64,000 nt of DNA from a bacterium (GTDB taxonomy: Bacteria; Bacteroidota; Bacteroidia; Bacteroidales; Muribaculaceae): the NCBI GenBank assembly GCA_004561555.1, contig SFVH01000002.1, positions 1 to 64,000 on the forward strand. The letters run 5' to 3'. Below, piece by piece: positions 9,701 to 18,059 of the stretch (within the stretch, counting starts at the first letter, position 1; the number at the start of each line of letters is the position of its first letter). The notes beneath the pieces are model-generated. The model was not told where the DNA came from. It saw only the letters and a program-made list of their open reading frames with translations, and searched no databases. Both the position numbers and the translations under genes were made by a program.

Positions 9701-10077
9701 ATAAATGAGGTGATGCGACGCCCTTCATCGGTGGCGATGCCGGTGGTGGCAATCTCCGCAGTCTCAATATCGTCGCGGTCAGTGAGAAAATAGTAGCCTG
9801 CCGTGGAATAGGGATTTTGCATCTGAACGTAGCGCACATTGCCTGACTGGTTCTTCCACGATATGTTGTTCTGAGCATAAAACAGCAGGCGATTTCCCGT
9901 GCGTAAGCACGGCACTTGAGGCAGGTCGTCGATATATCCGTCGCCCATTTTCTCCGAAATCATAGCCCGCATCGATTGCGATGCATAGACAGCTTCGGCG
10001 GCAAGCGAGCGTAATATGGGTGCTGTTAAAGCAAATAACAGCATGATATATCTCAAATATTTCGGTTTCATTTTCAT
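6718..10077 (-). CDS. Second PorU-type C25 sortase (PorU2-like), lacking the PorU N-terminal strand region
   Basis: The 1119-aa protein is clearly paralogous to the PorU at 2035. It has a signal peptide (about residues 1-27), then APTMLIITPSEY and NEFSSGTPDAMAYRKI. The dyad is YLGHANPMSW (His605) and GTCEFTRWD (Cys639), with the same 34-residue spacing as in PorU. It lacks the roughly 36-residue GETGVYQLDY-type region: its residues 50-68 (DDLPQVPCLRTGNRLLFYA) align with PorU 86-104. The C-terminus is a FlgD-like module (VTWNLQDGSGMRVARGIYIY). It is the last gene of the deaD operon, 36 bp after the lysozyme gene. It resembles what is annotated elsewhere as PorU2. Its substrate is unknown. Confidence 0.85.
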   Translation of the reverse strand: MKMKPKYLRYIMLLFALTAPILRSLAAEAVYASQSMRAMISEKMGDGYIDDLPQVPCLRTGNRLLFYAQNNISWKNQSGNVRYVQMQNPYSTAGYYFLTDRDDIETAEIATTGIATDEGRRITSFIDRTYYEKELSAPGETGRVLLGEDFRYTTKQTFTLSMPGIVEGSKAALMVQFMVFQLQRDTRPMTATINNQEVLSISFPTLSTEGYSIGRLYSNSALFATTGDNVAVTLSYPGGTTAKLANLDFITINYHRQLALNDNKSLAFRSYSSQCVDSLFCVKAMAEGYHIWDVTSASKPKAVDYRLTDNTATFRQTESGVREYVAFNPDATFPRPGFDSNVSNQNIHAMEAPTMLIITPSEYRSEAERLADIHRTEDGLKVTVLTDQEVYNEFSSGTPDAMAYRKINKMWYDRTSSLPEYSNDRYRYFLLFGRALFDNRRISSATKNIHYPTLLTWESYDCNDDSRSLNTDDVFGFLNDGSDINTNTVKTMNIGIGRLPVTSTSEASQIVDKISDYIKKTDMGEWKSRIMVIADDGDNAIHMTDSELSIDSLRHYGGGNYNIKRLYLDAFQATSNGAGHTYPQAREQMLQTFKNGVIYASYLGHANPMSWTHNELLRWPDIENEFYYKHPPLLFTGTCEFTRWDSATVSGGEVLLMNPRGGTIATITSSRVTIISGNGSLCRNLAKHVFQPLDNGEMPRLGDIIKGAKNDFWYTHEASRNSAGTVVNITQTNIDHSLKYSLLGDPALRLKYPKYEVRLTSVNGKAVDAAPLPETKARQEVEMEGKIVDADGKDVTDYEGTLTATIYDAEVSVTTNGNNESGEPDDANRITYQEHSNRLYVGSGTVSNGQFALKFHMPTGIINNYTPALASLYARSDSHGDALGQSEGFYVYGYDDSVVGDDQAPEITLLALNTSSFNNGDTVNEKPYLIASFHDDSGINLSDLDLGHGLSYVLDDKTIISGLVDYYSQDSDGVGHIFCEMDPLSEGNHTLTLRVWDIFGNLGERTINFKVDKAIAPQLLRAWTTANPAKTKADFYVEHNRPDAMLTVTVSVYDMMGHAVWTATSTGRSDMYKSSPVTWNLQDGSGMRVARGIYIYRVTVRDDNGGEATINQRIAVASE

Positions 10078-10113
10078 TGTCGTTAATCAGGGGAGTAATA
10101 CCCCTTAAATAGA

Positions 10114-10899
10114 TTAACGAGAATTATCGGCGTTTATTGCAGAGCGAAGCCATTCGGCGGTGGAAAACTTACTTTTGTTTTTTCTGATTTCGTTGTCCCA
10201 GTTGTCGGCTTTGCCGTTCCATACGTCGAGGTCAACATCACCTGTCACACCTTTGACTTCACCGCTATGGCTGTATTGCCAAAAGGTCCATCCCCTCACT
10301 TTGTCGGGCGCTACAAAGGAGCAAATCCAAAGGTCGCAGTCACCGAAATCGTTGTTGATAAAACTGTTGTTGCCGCGCTTGTTGGTGTAGATAATCAATG
10401 GATAGCCGTAGACCGACAGTTCGTCAACCATGTTGCGCAGCTCGCGAGTGATGGCTGCGGAGGAGTAGAAGGAGGCGTTGCTTTGCGTTTCCACATCGAT
10501 GGCAAGAGGGAGATGCAACGCTTTGCCGTTGATGGCATCCATAAGGTTGTGTGCTTGTTCCTCTCCCGGCACATCAAAGCGGAAAAAGTGGTATGCTCCT
10601 ACGGCAAGTCCGGCAGCAACTGCTTTGCGGTGGTTGTCGGCAAATCGCTTGTCGCGAAATGTACGCCCTTCGGAGGCTTTGATATACACAAAGCGGTAGC
10701 CTTCATTGGCTACGGTGTGAAAATCAATGTCGCCGTTATGAGCCGACACATCAATGCCTTTGACAGTGTAGCTGTTGGTGTCGGGCTCGATGTAGCTGAA
10801 GGTGACATCGCCGGTAAATATCCTATAGCACAATGCTATTGCTATGATTGCTGCGGCGATTGTGCTTATTATGATAGGTTTACGGCGAGCGGCTTTCAT
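10114..10899 (-). CDS. Membrane-anchored GH25 lysozyme (N-acetylmuramidase)
   Basis: GH25 enzymes cleave the MurNAc-GlcNAc bond of peptidoglycan. The 261-aa protein has an N-terminal membrane anchor (residues 9-25, IIISTIAAAIIAIALCY), so the catalytic domain should face the periplasm. The GH25 fold is marked by GIDVSAHNGDIDF (Asp50), KASEG, GAYHFFRF and the catalytic-core strand LAIDVE (Asp135, Glu137). A late WTFWQYSHSGEVKGVTGDVDLD is the usual C-terminal signature. It lies 9 bp after the exported hypothetical gene and 36 bp before the PorU2-like gene. Autolysis or wall remodelling is more likely than phage lysis, since no phage genes are nearby. Confidence 0.9.
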   Translation of the reverse strand: MKAARRKPIIISTIAAAIIAIALCYRIFTGDVTFSYIEPDTNSYTVKGIDVSAHNGDIDFHTVANEGYRFVYIKASEGRTFRDKRFADNHRKAVAAGLAVGAYHFFRFDVPGEEQAHNLMDAINGKALHLPLAIDVETQSNASFYSSAAITRELRNMVDELSVYGYPLIIYTNKRGNNSFINNDFGDCDLWICSFVAPDKVRGWTFWQYSHSGEVKGVTGDVDLDVWNGKADNWDNEIRKNKSKFSTAEWLRSAINADNSR

Positions 10900-10908
10900 C
10901 GGTAGGAG

Positions 10909-11673
10909 TTATTTCGCTTTAACGTATTTTTTGCCGTTCCACTTCAAAACAATGCTGTCGCGCAGTAGCGGCTCTATCTCTTGTCGCACCTCTATAGGCA
11001 GACTTTCAACAAATGAGGGCTTCACGATGATGTTGCCTTTAGGGTCGAAGTGCATATAAGTGACGGGGAGTTTGATTTCGGAGGTCAATCGCTCAATGGC
11101 TTTTTTGTCTTTAGTGGTGAAAAAATCATTCAATTCGGGTAATTCCACGTTGGCCACAAGTTTATGGTTGCTGTATTCGCAAACCTCCGTTTCGATGCGA
11201 CTGTAAGGCATCGGTACATATACTGTTTCGATTTCAAAATAATACCATTTGTCCGAGCTGATATGGTGTGTGAGCAACTCCAGGGTGGTTTCTCCATCAA
11301 ACGTTAAATGCGCATAATCTGCATAATGGTTATTGAAACTGAGAATTGCGAGGCTGTCGAGCCTGACGGTGCCGTCGGTGCTTGTCGGCATTTCTACTTT
11401 GATGCCTTCTAAGTAATAATCCACTAAATCTCTCCAATCTGTATCTTTTACCCATGAAAATGGTTCGTCTTGATGGACACACAAAATGTCATAATACTTC
11501 GAGTTGGGAGCCAATTTTTCATCGTTATTTATTGAGTCGATAGCCAATGTTTCATCTAATGAATAGTCATTACTCATTATCTCGGATTTATTATCATTAT
11601 GCGTTAGTTTTTCTGCAGTTATGGTTGCAGAGGCAAAAATCATCACCAATGCAAATAAAATAATATTTCTCAT
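10909..11673 (-). CDS. Exported protein of unknown function
   Basis: I do not recognise this 254-aa protein. It begins with a signal peptide (MRNIILFALVMIFASATITA) followed by an acidic, Ser/Asn-rich linker to about residue 55. The remainder is a mixed alpha/beta domain with strand-like segments such as WYYFEIETVYVPMPY and KLPVTYMHFDPKGNIIVK, ending in a basic tail. There is no lipobox and no membrane segment after the signal. It is sandwiched between deaD (8 bp) and the lysozyme (9 bp) and is surely co-transcribed. The composition resembles small periplasmic Bacteroidales proteins of unknown role. Confidence 0.7.
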   Translation of the reverse strand: MRNIILFALVMIFASATITAEKLTHNDNKSEIMSNDYSLDETLAIDSINNDEKLAPNSKYYDILCVHQDEPFSWVKDTDWRDLVDYYLEGIKVEMPTSTDGTVRLDSLAILSFNNHYADYAHLTFDGETTLELLTHHISSDKWYYFEIETVYVPMPYSRIETEVCEYSNHKLVANVELPELNDFFTTKDKKAIERLTSEIKLPVTYMHFDPKGNIIVKPSFVESLPIEVRQEIEPLLRDSIVLKWNGKKYVKAK

Positions 11674-11681
11674 GATTACAT

Positions 11682-13451
11682 TTATTTTTTTCGTTTGTTT
11701 TTTCTGCCATATTCCTTGCCCTCGGCATAGCGGTCGCGAGGATTGGATTTGCGCTCCGAAGCGTGAGCATAGTCGCGGTCGGGATTGGCTATTTCTGAGT
11801 AGAGGCGTTTGCCGAAATAGCGAGCATTTTTCAGTGCCGCCACTGCTTTGCGAGCATCCCCCTTTCTGACATCAAACATCGCATAGCCCGGAAAGAGGTC
11901 GATACGTCCCACATCGATGCGTCCTTCCATGTTTTGGTTGAGCGTCTCGATGAGTCGCGTCGGATAGAAGCCATCATTTTTCCCCACGTTCACATAGATG
12001 CGTTCGTAGCCCGGCTCTGCACCGCGTTGCTCCTTGTCTTTATCGCGTCGCTTTGATTGTCGGTTGCCCTGATTGTCGGCAGCTTTTTGTTGCTCTTTTC
12101 GTTCGCGACGAGAGGGTTTACGGTCTTCATAATCAATCACTTCCGGCGCATTTTTGTAATAGTCGAGCAAACGGTTAAACTCCATCGACACTATACGCTT
12201 TAGCAAATCTTCGCCCGAGAGCCATTCCAATTTGTGGATGATTCCCGGAAGATATTTAGAAATTTCCTCTTCGTTAACTTTCACACACTCGATGCGGTTG
12301 GCAAGGTTGTAAAGTTGCTTCTCGATGATGCGAGAGGGCGAGGGCACGGCTCCTTTTTCAAATTCCTTGCCGATTTTCTTCTCGATGATGCGCATTTTTG
12401 AGCGTTCGCGCGAGTGGATGATAGCCACTGAGATGCCGGTCTTTCCTGCACGTCCCGTTCTGCCGCTACGATGGGTGTAGACAGCCGGGTCGTCGGGTAG
12501 CCCATAGTTTATCACATGGGTGAGGTCGTCAACATCAAGTCCGCGTGCCGCCACGTCGGTGGCAACAAGCAGTTGCAGAGTGCGCTCGCGAAACTTCTTC
12601 ATCACTGTGTCGCGTTGCATCTGCGACAGGTCGCCGTGGAGCGAATCCACATTGTAGCCGTCGGCAATGAGCGAGTCTGCCACCTCCTGCGTCTCCTTGC
12701 GTGTGCGGCAGAAGATGATACCATAGATATTTGGATTATAGTCGGCGATGCGCTTCAAGGCAAGATATTTGTCTTTGGCATTCACCATATAATATATGTG
12801 GCGCACGTTTTCCGCCCCTTCATTGCGAGTGCCAATCACAAACTCCTGAGGATTGTGCATATATTGCTTTGCAATCTTTGCAATTTCATCGGGCATGGTG
12901 GCTGAGAACATCAGCATTTTGCGGTCGTCGGGTACATTTTCAAGGATGGAGTTGATGTCGTCGACAAATCCCATATTGAGCATTTCGTCGGCTTCGTCAA
13001 GGATGACGGTGTGTACCGTCGAGAGGTCGACCACACCGCGGCGGATAAGGTCAATCAAGCGGCCGGGGGTGGCTACGATGATTTGCACGCCCTGGCGGAG
13101 CGCACGTATTTGGCTCTCAATGCTGGAGCCCCCATACACCGGAAGCACCTTCACCTCAGGGGTGTATTTGGAGAAATCAGCCAGGTCGCCACCTATCTGC
13201 AAGCATAGCTCGCGGGTGGGGGAGATGATTAGTGCTTGCGGTGAGCGTAGCGTGGTGTTGATGCGTTGGATTACCGGCAAGCCGAATGCGGCGGTTTTTC
13301 CTGTGCCGGTTTGTGCCAATGCCACCACATCGCCGTCTTCGTGAAGCAGGTGAGGGATTACTTTTTCTTGTACGGGCATAGGACTTTCAAATCCCATTTC
13401 GCTGATGGCGCGAAGTAAATCTTCTCTTACGTCTAATTCTTCAAATGTCAT
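11682..13451 (-). CDS. deaD: DEAD-box ATP-dependent RNA helicase with DbpA-type RNA-binding domain
   Basis: A cytoplasmic RNA helicase for ribosome assembly and cold adaptation. The 589-aa protein has all the core motifs: Walker A AQTGTGKT (46-53), PTREL (78-82), DEAD (152-155), SAT (183-185) and HRSGRTGRAGKTG in the second RecA domain. A charged linker (about 430-480) leads to a DbpA-like RNA-binding domain (YERIYVNVGKNDGFYPTRLI onwards). The C-terminus is a Lys/Arg tail. It heads the operon with the exported protein, lysozyme and PorU2-like sortase. A -7 box TAACTTTG lies upstream at 13512-13519 (minus strand), but no matching -33 box is obvious. Confidence 0.93.
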   Translation of the reverse strand: MTFEELDVREDLLRAISEMGFESPMPVQEKVIPHLLHEDGDVVALAQTGTGKTAAFGLPVIQRINTTLRSPQALIISPTRELCLQIGGDLADFSKYTPEVKVLPVYGGSSIESQIRALRQGVQIIVATPGRLIDLIRRGVVDLSTVHTVILDEADEMLNMGFVDDINSILENVPDDRKMLMFSATMPDEIAKIAKQYMHNPQEFVIGTRNEGAENVRHIYYMVNAKDKYLALKRIADYNPNIYGIIFCRTRKETQEVADSLIADGYNVDSLHGDLSQMQRDTVMKKFRERTLQLLVATDVAARGLDVDDLTHVINYGLPDDPAVYTHRSGRTGRAGKTGISVAIIHSRERSKMRIIEKKIGKEFEKGAVPSPSRIIEKQLYNLANRIECVKVNEEEISKYLPGIIHKLEWLSGEDLLKRIVSMEFNRLLDYYKNAPEVIDYEDRKPSRRERKEQQKAADNQGNRQSKRRDKDKEQRGAEPGYERIYVNVGKNDGFYPTRLIETLNQNMEGRIDVGRIDLFPGYAMFDVRKGDARKAVAALKNARYFGKRLYSEIANPDRDYAHASERKSNPRDRYAEGKEYGRKNKRKK

Positions 13452-13620
13452 AAAAATGTCTTGTTTCTTCTTTTTTCTTTCCGGTCAGCGATTAAGCCCC
13501 CAAAATTTTTGCAAAGTTAACTCTTTTCACTTGAATCTACATTGTTTTTCCCTTCTAAAACATTGCAATTTTATTTCTTCGAGTTGCGGTATGATTTATA
13601 TGGTAAGTAAGGTAGGCAAG

Positions 13621-14385
13621 TTATAACTTTTTGCCGATATACCACACATATCCATAGTATTGGTGGTATTTTTGGTAGAGAGCGGCTTCGCGGCGCTGAT
13701 TTCTCACCAGCTCCTCTGCAATGGGATTGTCGGGATGATTACGCAGAAATATCTCTTGGGCTCGTCGAGCAGGGTGATAAAAATTTTCCTGCCAACAGTC
13801 TTCGGGCAACACAAATGTGGCTATCATGCGGTAGCCTGCTTTTTCCATGCAGCGTATGTTGGAGGCAATATCGGTGATTGAGGGATAAGCCTCTTGCCAA
13901 AAGTCGGCTATCTCTGACGGCCGGTCGAGAGTGAGCCATGAGGCATCGGTGACGGCAATGATGCCTCCGGGCTTGAGAAAACGTCGCCATTCTGATAGCC
14001 CTTTGCCAAAGCCAATGTTGTATATCGCACCTTCCGACCATATGGCGTCGAATGTTTCGTCGGCAAACGTAAGTTGTGTCATGTCGCCTGCCTGCGCATC
14101 TATGCGGTTACCCAAGTTCTTGTTTTTCAAATGGTTGATAAAGTCGGGAAATAGGTCGACAGCAACAATTTGTGCTTCGGTGAGTCGGTGGAGCACCTCT
14201 GTTGATGCACCCGTGCCGCAGCCTATGTCGGCGATGCGCTTGTCGGCTCCCATCGGCGGGAGAAATGAGAGGGCTTTTGCTGTGCTCTTTTCGCTACCCG
14301 GACCTTGACGATGAAGTGATGAAAAATATTCACAGATAAGAGAGAAATCGAAGTCATGGATATTGGATTGTTGAGAATCGTTCAT
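13621..14385 (-). CDS. SAM-dependent class I methyltransferase
   Basis: A 254-aa small-molecule-type methyltransferase. SAM motif I is RIADIGCGTGASTEV, followed by AVDLFPDFI as the acidic end of strand 2. Later come DAIWSEGAIYNIGF and the post-motif LKPGGIIAVTDASW. The order and spacing fit the UbiE/Coq5-like group of class I enzymes, but the substrate cannot be read from the sequence. It follows the SDR gene by 54 bp and may be co-transcribed with it and the rRNA methylase. A DNA substrate is unlikely, since no NPPY or target-recognition domain is present. Confidence 0.85.
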   Translation of the reverse strand: MNDSQQSNIHDFDFSLICEYFSSLHRQGPGSEKSTAKALSFLPPMGADKRIADIGCGTGASTEVLHRLTEAQIVAVDLFPDFINHLKNKNLGNRIDAQAGDMTQLTFADETFDAIWSEGAIYNIGFGKGLSEWRRFLKPGGIIAVTDASWLTLDRPSEIADFWQEAYPSITDIASNIRCMEKAGYRMIATFVLPEDCWQENFYHPARRAQEIFLRNHPDNPIAEELVRNQRREAALYQKYHQYYGYVWYIGKKL

Positions 14386-14439
14386 AATTTGGTCAATGTA
14401 AAAATAATAAAGTGTTGCAAATGCAAGGCGAAAAAACGG

Positions 14440-15291
14440 TTAAATATAAATCATTTTCTTAGTCATTCCCCCATCAATGGTGATATTCTCGCCATTAAGG
14501 AAGTCGTTGTTTTCAAGACAAATAAATAGGCAAGTGCGAGCAATGTCGTCTGGCTTGCCCACGCGTCCCGACGGGTGTTGGCGGTGGTCGGCATCAGTCA
14601 GACGGTCGTAGTTGTCGGTGGCAATCCATCCGGGCGAGATGCTGTTGACGGTGATGTGTAGGTCAGCAAGCGACATCGCCAGAGCATGAGTAAGCGACAA
14701 GATGCCGCCCTTGGATGCTGCATAGGCTTCCGATGCCGGCTCGCTCTGCTGCCAGCGTGTGGAGCAGATGTTGATGATACGTCCGTAGTGGCGAGGTAGC
14801 GGCAAGCTTCGACGCCACAACGCCAGCTTTCGTGAGGTGATAAACACCGGGCGCAGATTGGTGGCTATCACACTGTCAAACTGCTCAATGCTACATTCTT
14901 CAATGGGAGTAAACTCGCTGACACCCACATTGTTGATGATGATGTCGATGTCGCCCCATTTGTGGAAGATATGTTCCATGCACTGCTCCAGTTGGCGAGC
15001 GTCTCTCACGTCTGTGTGGTGAAATTGCGCTCCGAGGGCTTCGGCAGTGGCTTGCCCGGCATTGGCATTGATGTCGCAAAATGCCACTTGGCATCCCGCT
15101 TCGCAAAATTGCTTCACGATGGCTCTCCCAATGCCCGAAGCTCCGCCGGTGACAAGCACTCTGCGACGAGGAAATTTTACATTTACAACCCCCGGACGAT
15201 TACTCGTAGGTGCCACTCTGCGAGGAACGGGTTTGCCGGCTTTTTTTGCGGCATATTCTTCAAATTTCTTTTCTAAATAATTGTCAGCCAT
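14440..15291 (-). CDS. Short-chain dehydrogenase/reductase with N-terminal extension
   Basis: A classical SDR of 283 aa. The nucleotide-binding motif TGGASGIG is at residues 48-55 rather than near the start, because a basic Ala/Lys/Pro-rich extension of about 40 residues precedes it. The rest is canonical: CDIN after strand 2 (suggesting NAD rather than NADP), NNVG (119-122), catalytic Ser176 and Tyr189-x3-Lys193 (YAASK), and the late SPGWIATDN. The C-terminus ends ENITIDGGMTKKMIYI. It starts 7 bp after rsmF. The substrate is unknown. The extension has no signal-peptide or membrane character. Confidence 0.87.
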   Translation of the reverse strand: MADNYLEKKFEEYAAKKAGKPVPRRVAPTSNRPGVVNVKFPRRRVLVTGGASGIGRAIVKQFCEAGCQVAFCDINANAGQATAEALGAQFHHTDVRDARQLEQCMEHIFHKWGDIDIIINNVGVSEFTPIEECSIEQFDSVIATNLRPVFITSRKLALWRRSLPLPRHYGRIINICSTRWQQSEPASEAYAASKGGILSLTHALAMSLADLHITVNSISPGWIATDNYDRLTDADHRQHPSGRVGKPDDIARTCLFICLENNDFLNGENITIDGGMTKKMIYI

Positions 15292-15298
15292 ATTGATA

Positions 15299-16636
15299 TT
15301 ATTTTATTTGAGAGCGTATGCGCCATTCCTTGGGATAGCAGTTGTTGATGCGATTGCCTAATTGCTTGATAAACCCTAACGGATAACCTTTGTAAGTGAC
15401 CACCACATAGCCGCGAGGTGTGGAGAGCGTGAATGTCTCGCCGCGGAGATAGCTCAACGCTGTGGCATGGTCGAGCTCCACCATCTGAAATGCTTCCTTG
15501 TTGAGTGAGGTGCTGAGAGCTAAGGAGTGGCATGGTACAAGGTCTTTGCCTTTGGTTTCCGATATGCGGATGCCACACAAAATGGTGTTTGCCGTTTTCC
15601 TTATTTGAGCCGCCAGGTTGCTCCATTCAGTGGGGATGGCTGAAACGATGCCGTTGTCAGTAATATACTCATAGCGCTCAGGGTTGTTGATATAACTGCT
15701 GCATTGCGGTGGTTGTTTTTTCTTGTCTTGCTTGCCACCTTTGGCTACTCGCTGTTCTCCGGGTTTTCTCACCACCGCCATATATAGACCTTCGCCGTTC
15801 ACCCTATGCGGAAAGAAATGGTAGCCGGGAGCATCGCCTTCATTAGTAGGGTATATGCCCCATCCCGGTTGGATGGTTAGCGCTATCGGCTCGGCATCAT
15901 ATTCATCGATAAGATACTTTACCACGTCTTCGTTTTCACGACGGTTGAAAGTGCAGGTGCTATAGATAAACAATCCTCCGGGTTTGAGAGCTTTCCAGAT
16001 GTCGTCGGCTATTTCTTGTTGACGCGCGGCGCATTGTTCCACCAGCTTCGGTGTCCATTGCTCCACTGCCTCCTCATCTTTGCGCATCATCCCTTCCCCC
16101 GAACAAGGCATATCTGCCGCCACCACGTCAAACGCTTCTTTCAGCTTGCCAAGTTTGCGGGCATCGCTATTTGTGACCACCACCGCCGGATATCCCCATT
16201 TTATCACGTTTTCACATAAGATTTGCGCCCTTCTGCCGTCAATCTCATTAGCCACCACCAGCGACCCTTCAGGCAGGGCATCGATGGCTGCCGTGGTCTT
16301 GCCGCCGGGAGCGGCACACAGGTCGAGATAGCTGATGGGGGAGGTGAGGTGTGATTGGCGTATCACTTCGGCGACAAACATCGACGAGGGGTCTTGCACA
16401 TAGTAGCATCCGGCATGTAGAAGGGGGTCAAAGGTGAAGCGAGGTCGCTCGGCAAGCCTATAGCCGCCCTTACTCCACTCCACCGCTGTGGCTCCTAAGG
16501 GTGCATCCGTGGGCTTACGGCGGTTAAGACGCACTGCCACCGAAGGCTCTGTGGCAATGGCGGCAAGCATCTGCTCTGCTTCTTGGGGGTAGTCTTTTTT
16601 GAGCATTGCTATAAAGTCGGGATGAAGTGTTGCCAT
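15299..16636 (-). CDS. rsmF: RsmF/NOL1-type 16S rRNA (cytosine-C5)-methyltransferase
   Basis: This SAM-dependent enzyme forms m5C in rRNA. I chose the ATG at 16636 (445 aa) over an in-frame TTG at 16669, because a -7-like TACTTTTG (16667-16674, minus) overlaps the TTG. SAM motif I is YLDLCAAPGGKTTAAI. The catalytic cysteines sit in DMPCSGEGMM (motif IV) and YSTCTF (motif VI), both intact. The C-terminal part (from about 330) carries the RsmF-specific extension and a PUA-like end, with LRGETFTL and GYVVVTYKGYPLGFIK. It is followed by the SDR gene at 7 bp. Confidence 0.88.
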   Translation of the reverse strand: MATLHPDFIAMLKKDYPQEAEQMLAAIATEPSVAVRLNRRKPTDAPLGATAVEWSKGGYRLAERPRFTFDPLLHAGCYYVQDPSSMFVAEVIRQSHLTSPISYLDLCAAPGGKTTAAIDALPEGSLVVANEIDGRRAQILCENVIKWGYPAVVVTNSDARKLGKLKEAFDVVAADMPCSGEGMMRKDEEAVEQWTPKLVEQCAARQQEIADDIWKALKPGGLFIYSTCTFNRRENEDVVKYLIDEYDAEPIALTIQPGWGIYPTNEGDAPGYHFFPHRVNGEGLYMAVVRKPGEQRVAKGGKQDKKKQPPQCSSYINNPERYEYITDNGIVSAIPTEWSNLAAQIRKTANTILCGIRISETKGKDLVPCHSLALSTSLNKEAFQMVELDHATALSYLRGETFTLSTPRGYVVVTYKGYPLGFIKQLGNRINNCYPKEWRIRSQIK

Positions 16637-16749
16637 TGTAGTGTGGATGTTTTTGTTTTTCTCAAACAAAAGTAGCCAAAAATCTCCAATTACGAAATAG
16701 AGGGTAGCCTATGCTATGTTTGGCTTCTCAGGTTTTTTGTTTGCCGGAT

Positions 16750-16784
16750 AAAAAAGAGGGATGCAAATTGTTGCATCCCCCTCC
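16750..16784 (-). terminator. Intrinsic terminator of the HU gene
   Basis: On the minus strand GGGATGCAA and TTGCATCCC form the stem, followed by CTC and a run of six T. It lies about 25 bp beyond the HU stop codon. Confidence 0.85.
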
Positions 16785-16809
16785 CTTGTGTCGTTAATGA
16801 TGAAATGTA

Positions 16810-17082
16810 TTATTTCACTTTTGCAGCTAATTCAGCACCTGCTTTAAATTTAACCACTTTCTTTGCCGGGATAGTGATTTTTTCCTTAGTAGCAGGATTG
16901 ATACCTGTTCTTTCACCTTTTTCTACTACAGCGAAAGTACCGAAGCCTATGAGAGCCACTTTGTCGTTGTTAGCCATTGCGTCAGCGATAGCTGCAAGTG
17001 TTGCATCGAGAGCGCTTTTTGCTTGAGCTTTAGTAATCTCAGCTTTTTCTGCGATTACATTGATTAAATCTGCCTTATTCAT
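16810..17082 (-). CDS. hup: HU-family DNA-binding protein
   Basis: A 90-aa nucleoid protein that bends DNA as a dimer. The whole HU fold is present: MNKADLINVIAEKAEITKAQ, the saddle motif LIGFGTFAVVEKGERTGINP with the beta-arm Pro in NPAT, and the terminal AKKVVKFKAGAELAAKVK. This is the standard single-domain HU, not the longer Bacteroidales IHF-like variant. It is monocistronic: its own promoter (17117-17147) lies 35 bp upstream and its own terminator (16750-16784) follows. Alanine/lysine-rich composition and optimal codons suggest high expression. Confidence 0.97.
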   Translation of the reverse strand: MNKADLINVIAEKAEITKAQAKSALDATLAAIADAMANNDKVALIGFGTFAVVEKGERTGINPATKEKITIPAKKVVKFKAGAELAAKVK

Positions 17083-17116
17083 AATAGTGTTGTTTAGGTT
17101 TTGTTTGTTTCTTCGA

Positions 17117-17147
17117 CAAATGTATGTTTTTCCGACGAATAATGCAA
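17117..17147 (-). promoter_or_regulatory. Promoter of the HU gene
   Basis: On the minus strand TTG (17145-17147) and TACATTTG (17117-17124) are separated by exactly 20 nt. The surrounding 200 bp is very AT-rich and holds no other gene. Confidence 0.75.
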
Positions 17148-17280
17148 CTATTTTTCTGAAATTTTTTTGAAAAACGAAATATTCGCTTAAAAATTAGTTA
17201 AAAATAATTAATAAGGAGTGATTTTGAGGCTTACTTCCCCATTTTTAGGCATTTAGACACTGATTATTTTTTTTGTCAAT

Positions 17281-17316
17281 AAAAAATCGAGAGCGCAATC
17301 TCTGCACTCTCGATTT
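17281..17316 (-). terminator. Intrinsic terminator after the OmpA-like lipoprotein gene
   Basis: On the minus strand ATCGAGAGTGC pairs with GCGCTCTCGAT and is followed by six T, 25 bp downstream of the stop codon. Confidence 0.85.
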
Positions 17317-17340
17317 TGCTATAAGATGAAAAAGCTATCG

Positions 17341-18018
17341 CTATTTTGCTTGAGCGTTGGCTTCGTCAATCATTGCTTGGCTCGGAAGGAGGTAAAGCTC
17401 CACGCGGCGGTTTTGAGCGCGACCGGCAGAAGTGCCGTTGTCAGCCACCGGATATTGATAGTCATAGCCTTTAACCGAAACCAAACGACCGGCAGATACA
17501 CCACACGAACTCAAGTAGTTTGCCACCGATTGAGCGCGTTGTAAAGAGATGCGTTGATTTACTTCCAACGAGCCGGTGTTGTCGGTGTGACCTGCTACGG
17601 CAATGTTAAATTGCGGGTCGAGTTGACCGATGAAAGAGTTGAGCGAAGTCTTGGCTGTAGAAGAAAGGGCAGTGCCGTTGGTCGGGAAGGTGATGCCGCT
17701 GTCGAGGGTCACTTTCACATATTGTACACCATTTTCTTCACCTTGGGTAACTTGAGCACCTTCGATTTCGCGTGCTTGTTCAGCAGCCTTGTCCATCTTG
17801 CGTCCGATGAGAGCGCCTGCGCCGGCACCTACGGCAGCGCCTACGCCGGCACCGATAGCGGCACCTTTGCCGTCGCCGATGAGACCACCGATAAGGGCGC
17901 CGAGGCCTGCGCCACCGCCACCACCGATGAGAGCACCTTTACCGGTATTGTTCATGCCACAAGAAGGAAGCAACATTGCAACGCTAAGTAAGATAGCTAA
18001 TACACTTTTCTTTTTCAT
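17341..18018 (-). CDS. OmpA-family lipoprotein with glycine-zipper segment
   Basis: An outer-membrane lipoprotein that should tether peptidoglycan. The 225-aa product has a lipobox LLPSC (lipid Cys20). Residues 27-72 are a glycine-zipper (ALIGGLIGDGKGAAIGAGVG), typical of YiaD/Pal-like proteins that insert in or pack on membranes. The C-terminal OmpA/MotB domain (about 90-215) has VAGHTDNTGSLEVNQRISLQRA and the terminal NRRVELYL, with the peptidoglycan-binding Asp and Arg intact. It is monocistronic with its own terminator. The start is fixed by the signal peptide MKKKSVLAILLS. Confidence 0.92.
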   Translation of the reverse strand: MKKKSVLAILLSVAMLLPSCGMNNTGKGALIGGGGGAGLGALIGGLIGDGKGAAIGAGVGAAVGAGAGALIGRKMDKAAEQAREIEGAQVTQGEENGVQYVKVTLDSGITFPTNGTALSSTAKTSLNSFIGQLDPQFNIAVAGHTDNTGSLEVNQRISLQRAQSVANYLSSCGVSAGRLVSVKGYDYQYPVADNGTSAGRAQNRRVELYLLPSQAMIDEANAQAK

Positions 18019-18059
18019 TTTAAAAATTTTTTTATCAATTAAATTATTATTTATGATGA

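Noticed and set aside
10086..10107. GGGG-AGTAATA-CCCC inverted repeat between the lysozyme and PorU2-like genes
   Set aside because: A short stem without a T-tract in a 36-bp gap inside an operon. Too weak to call a terminator or attenuator.
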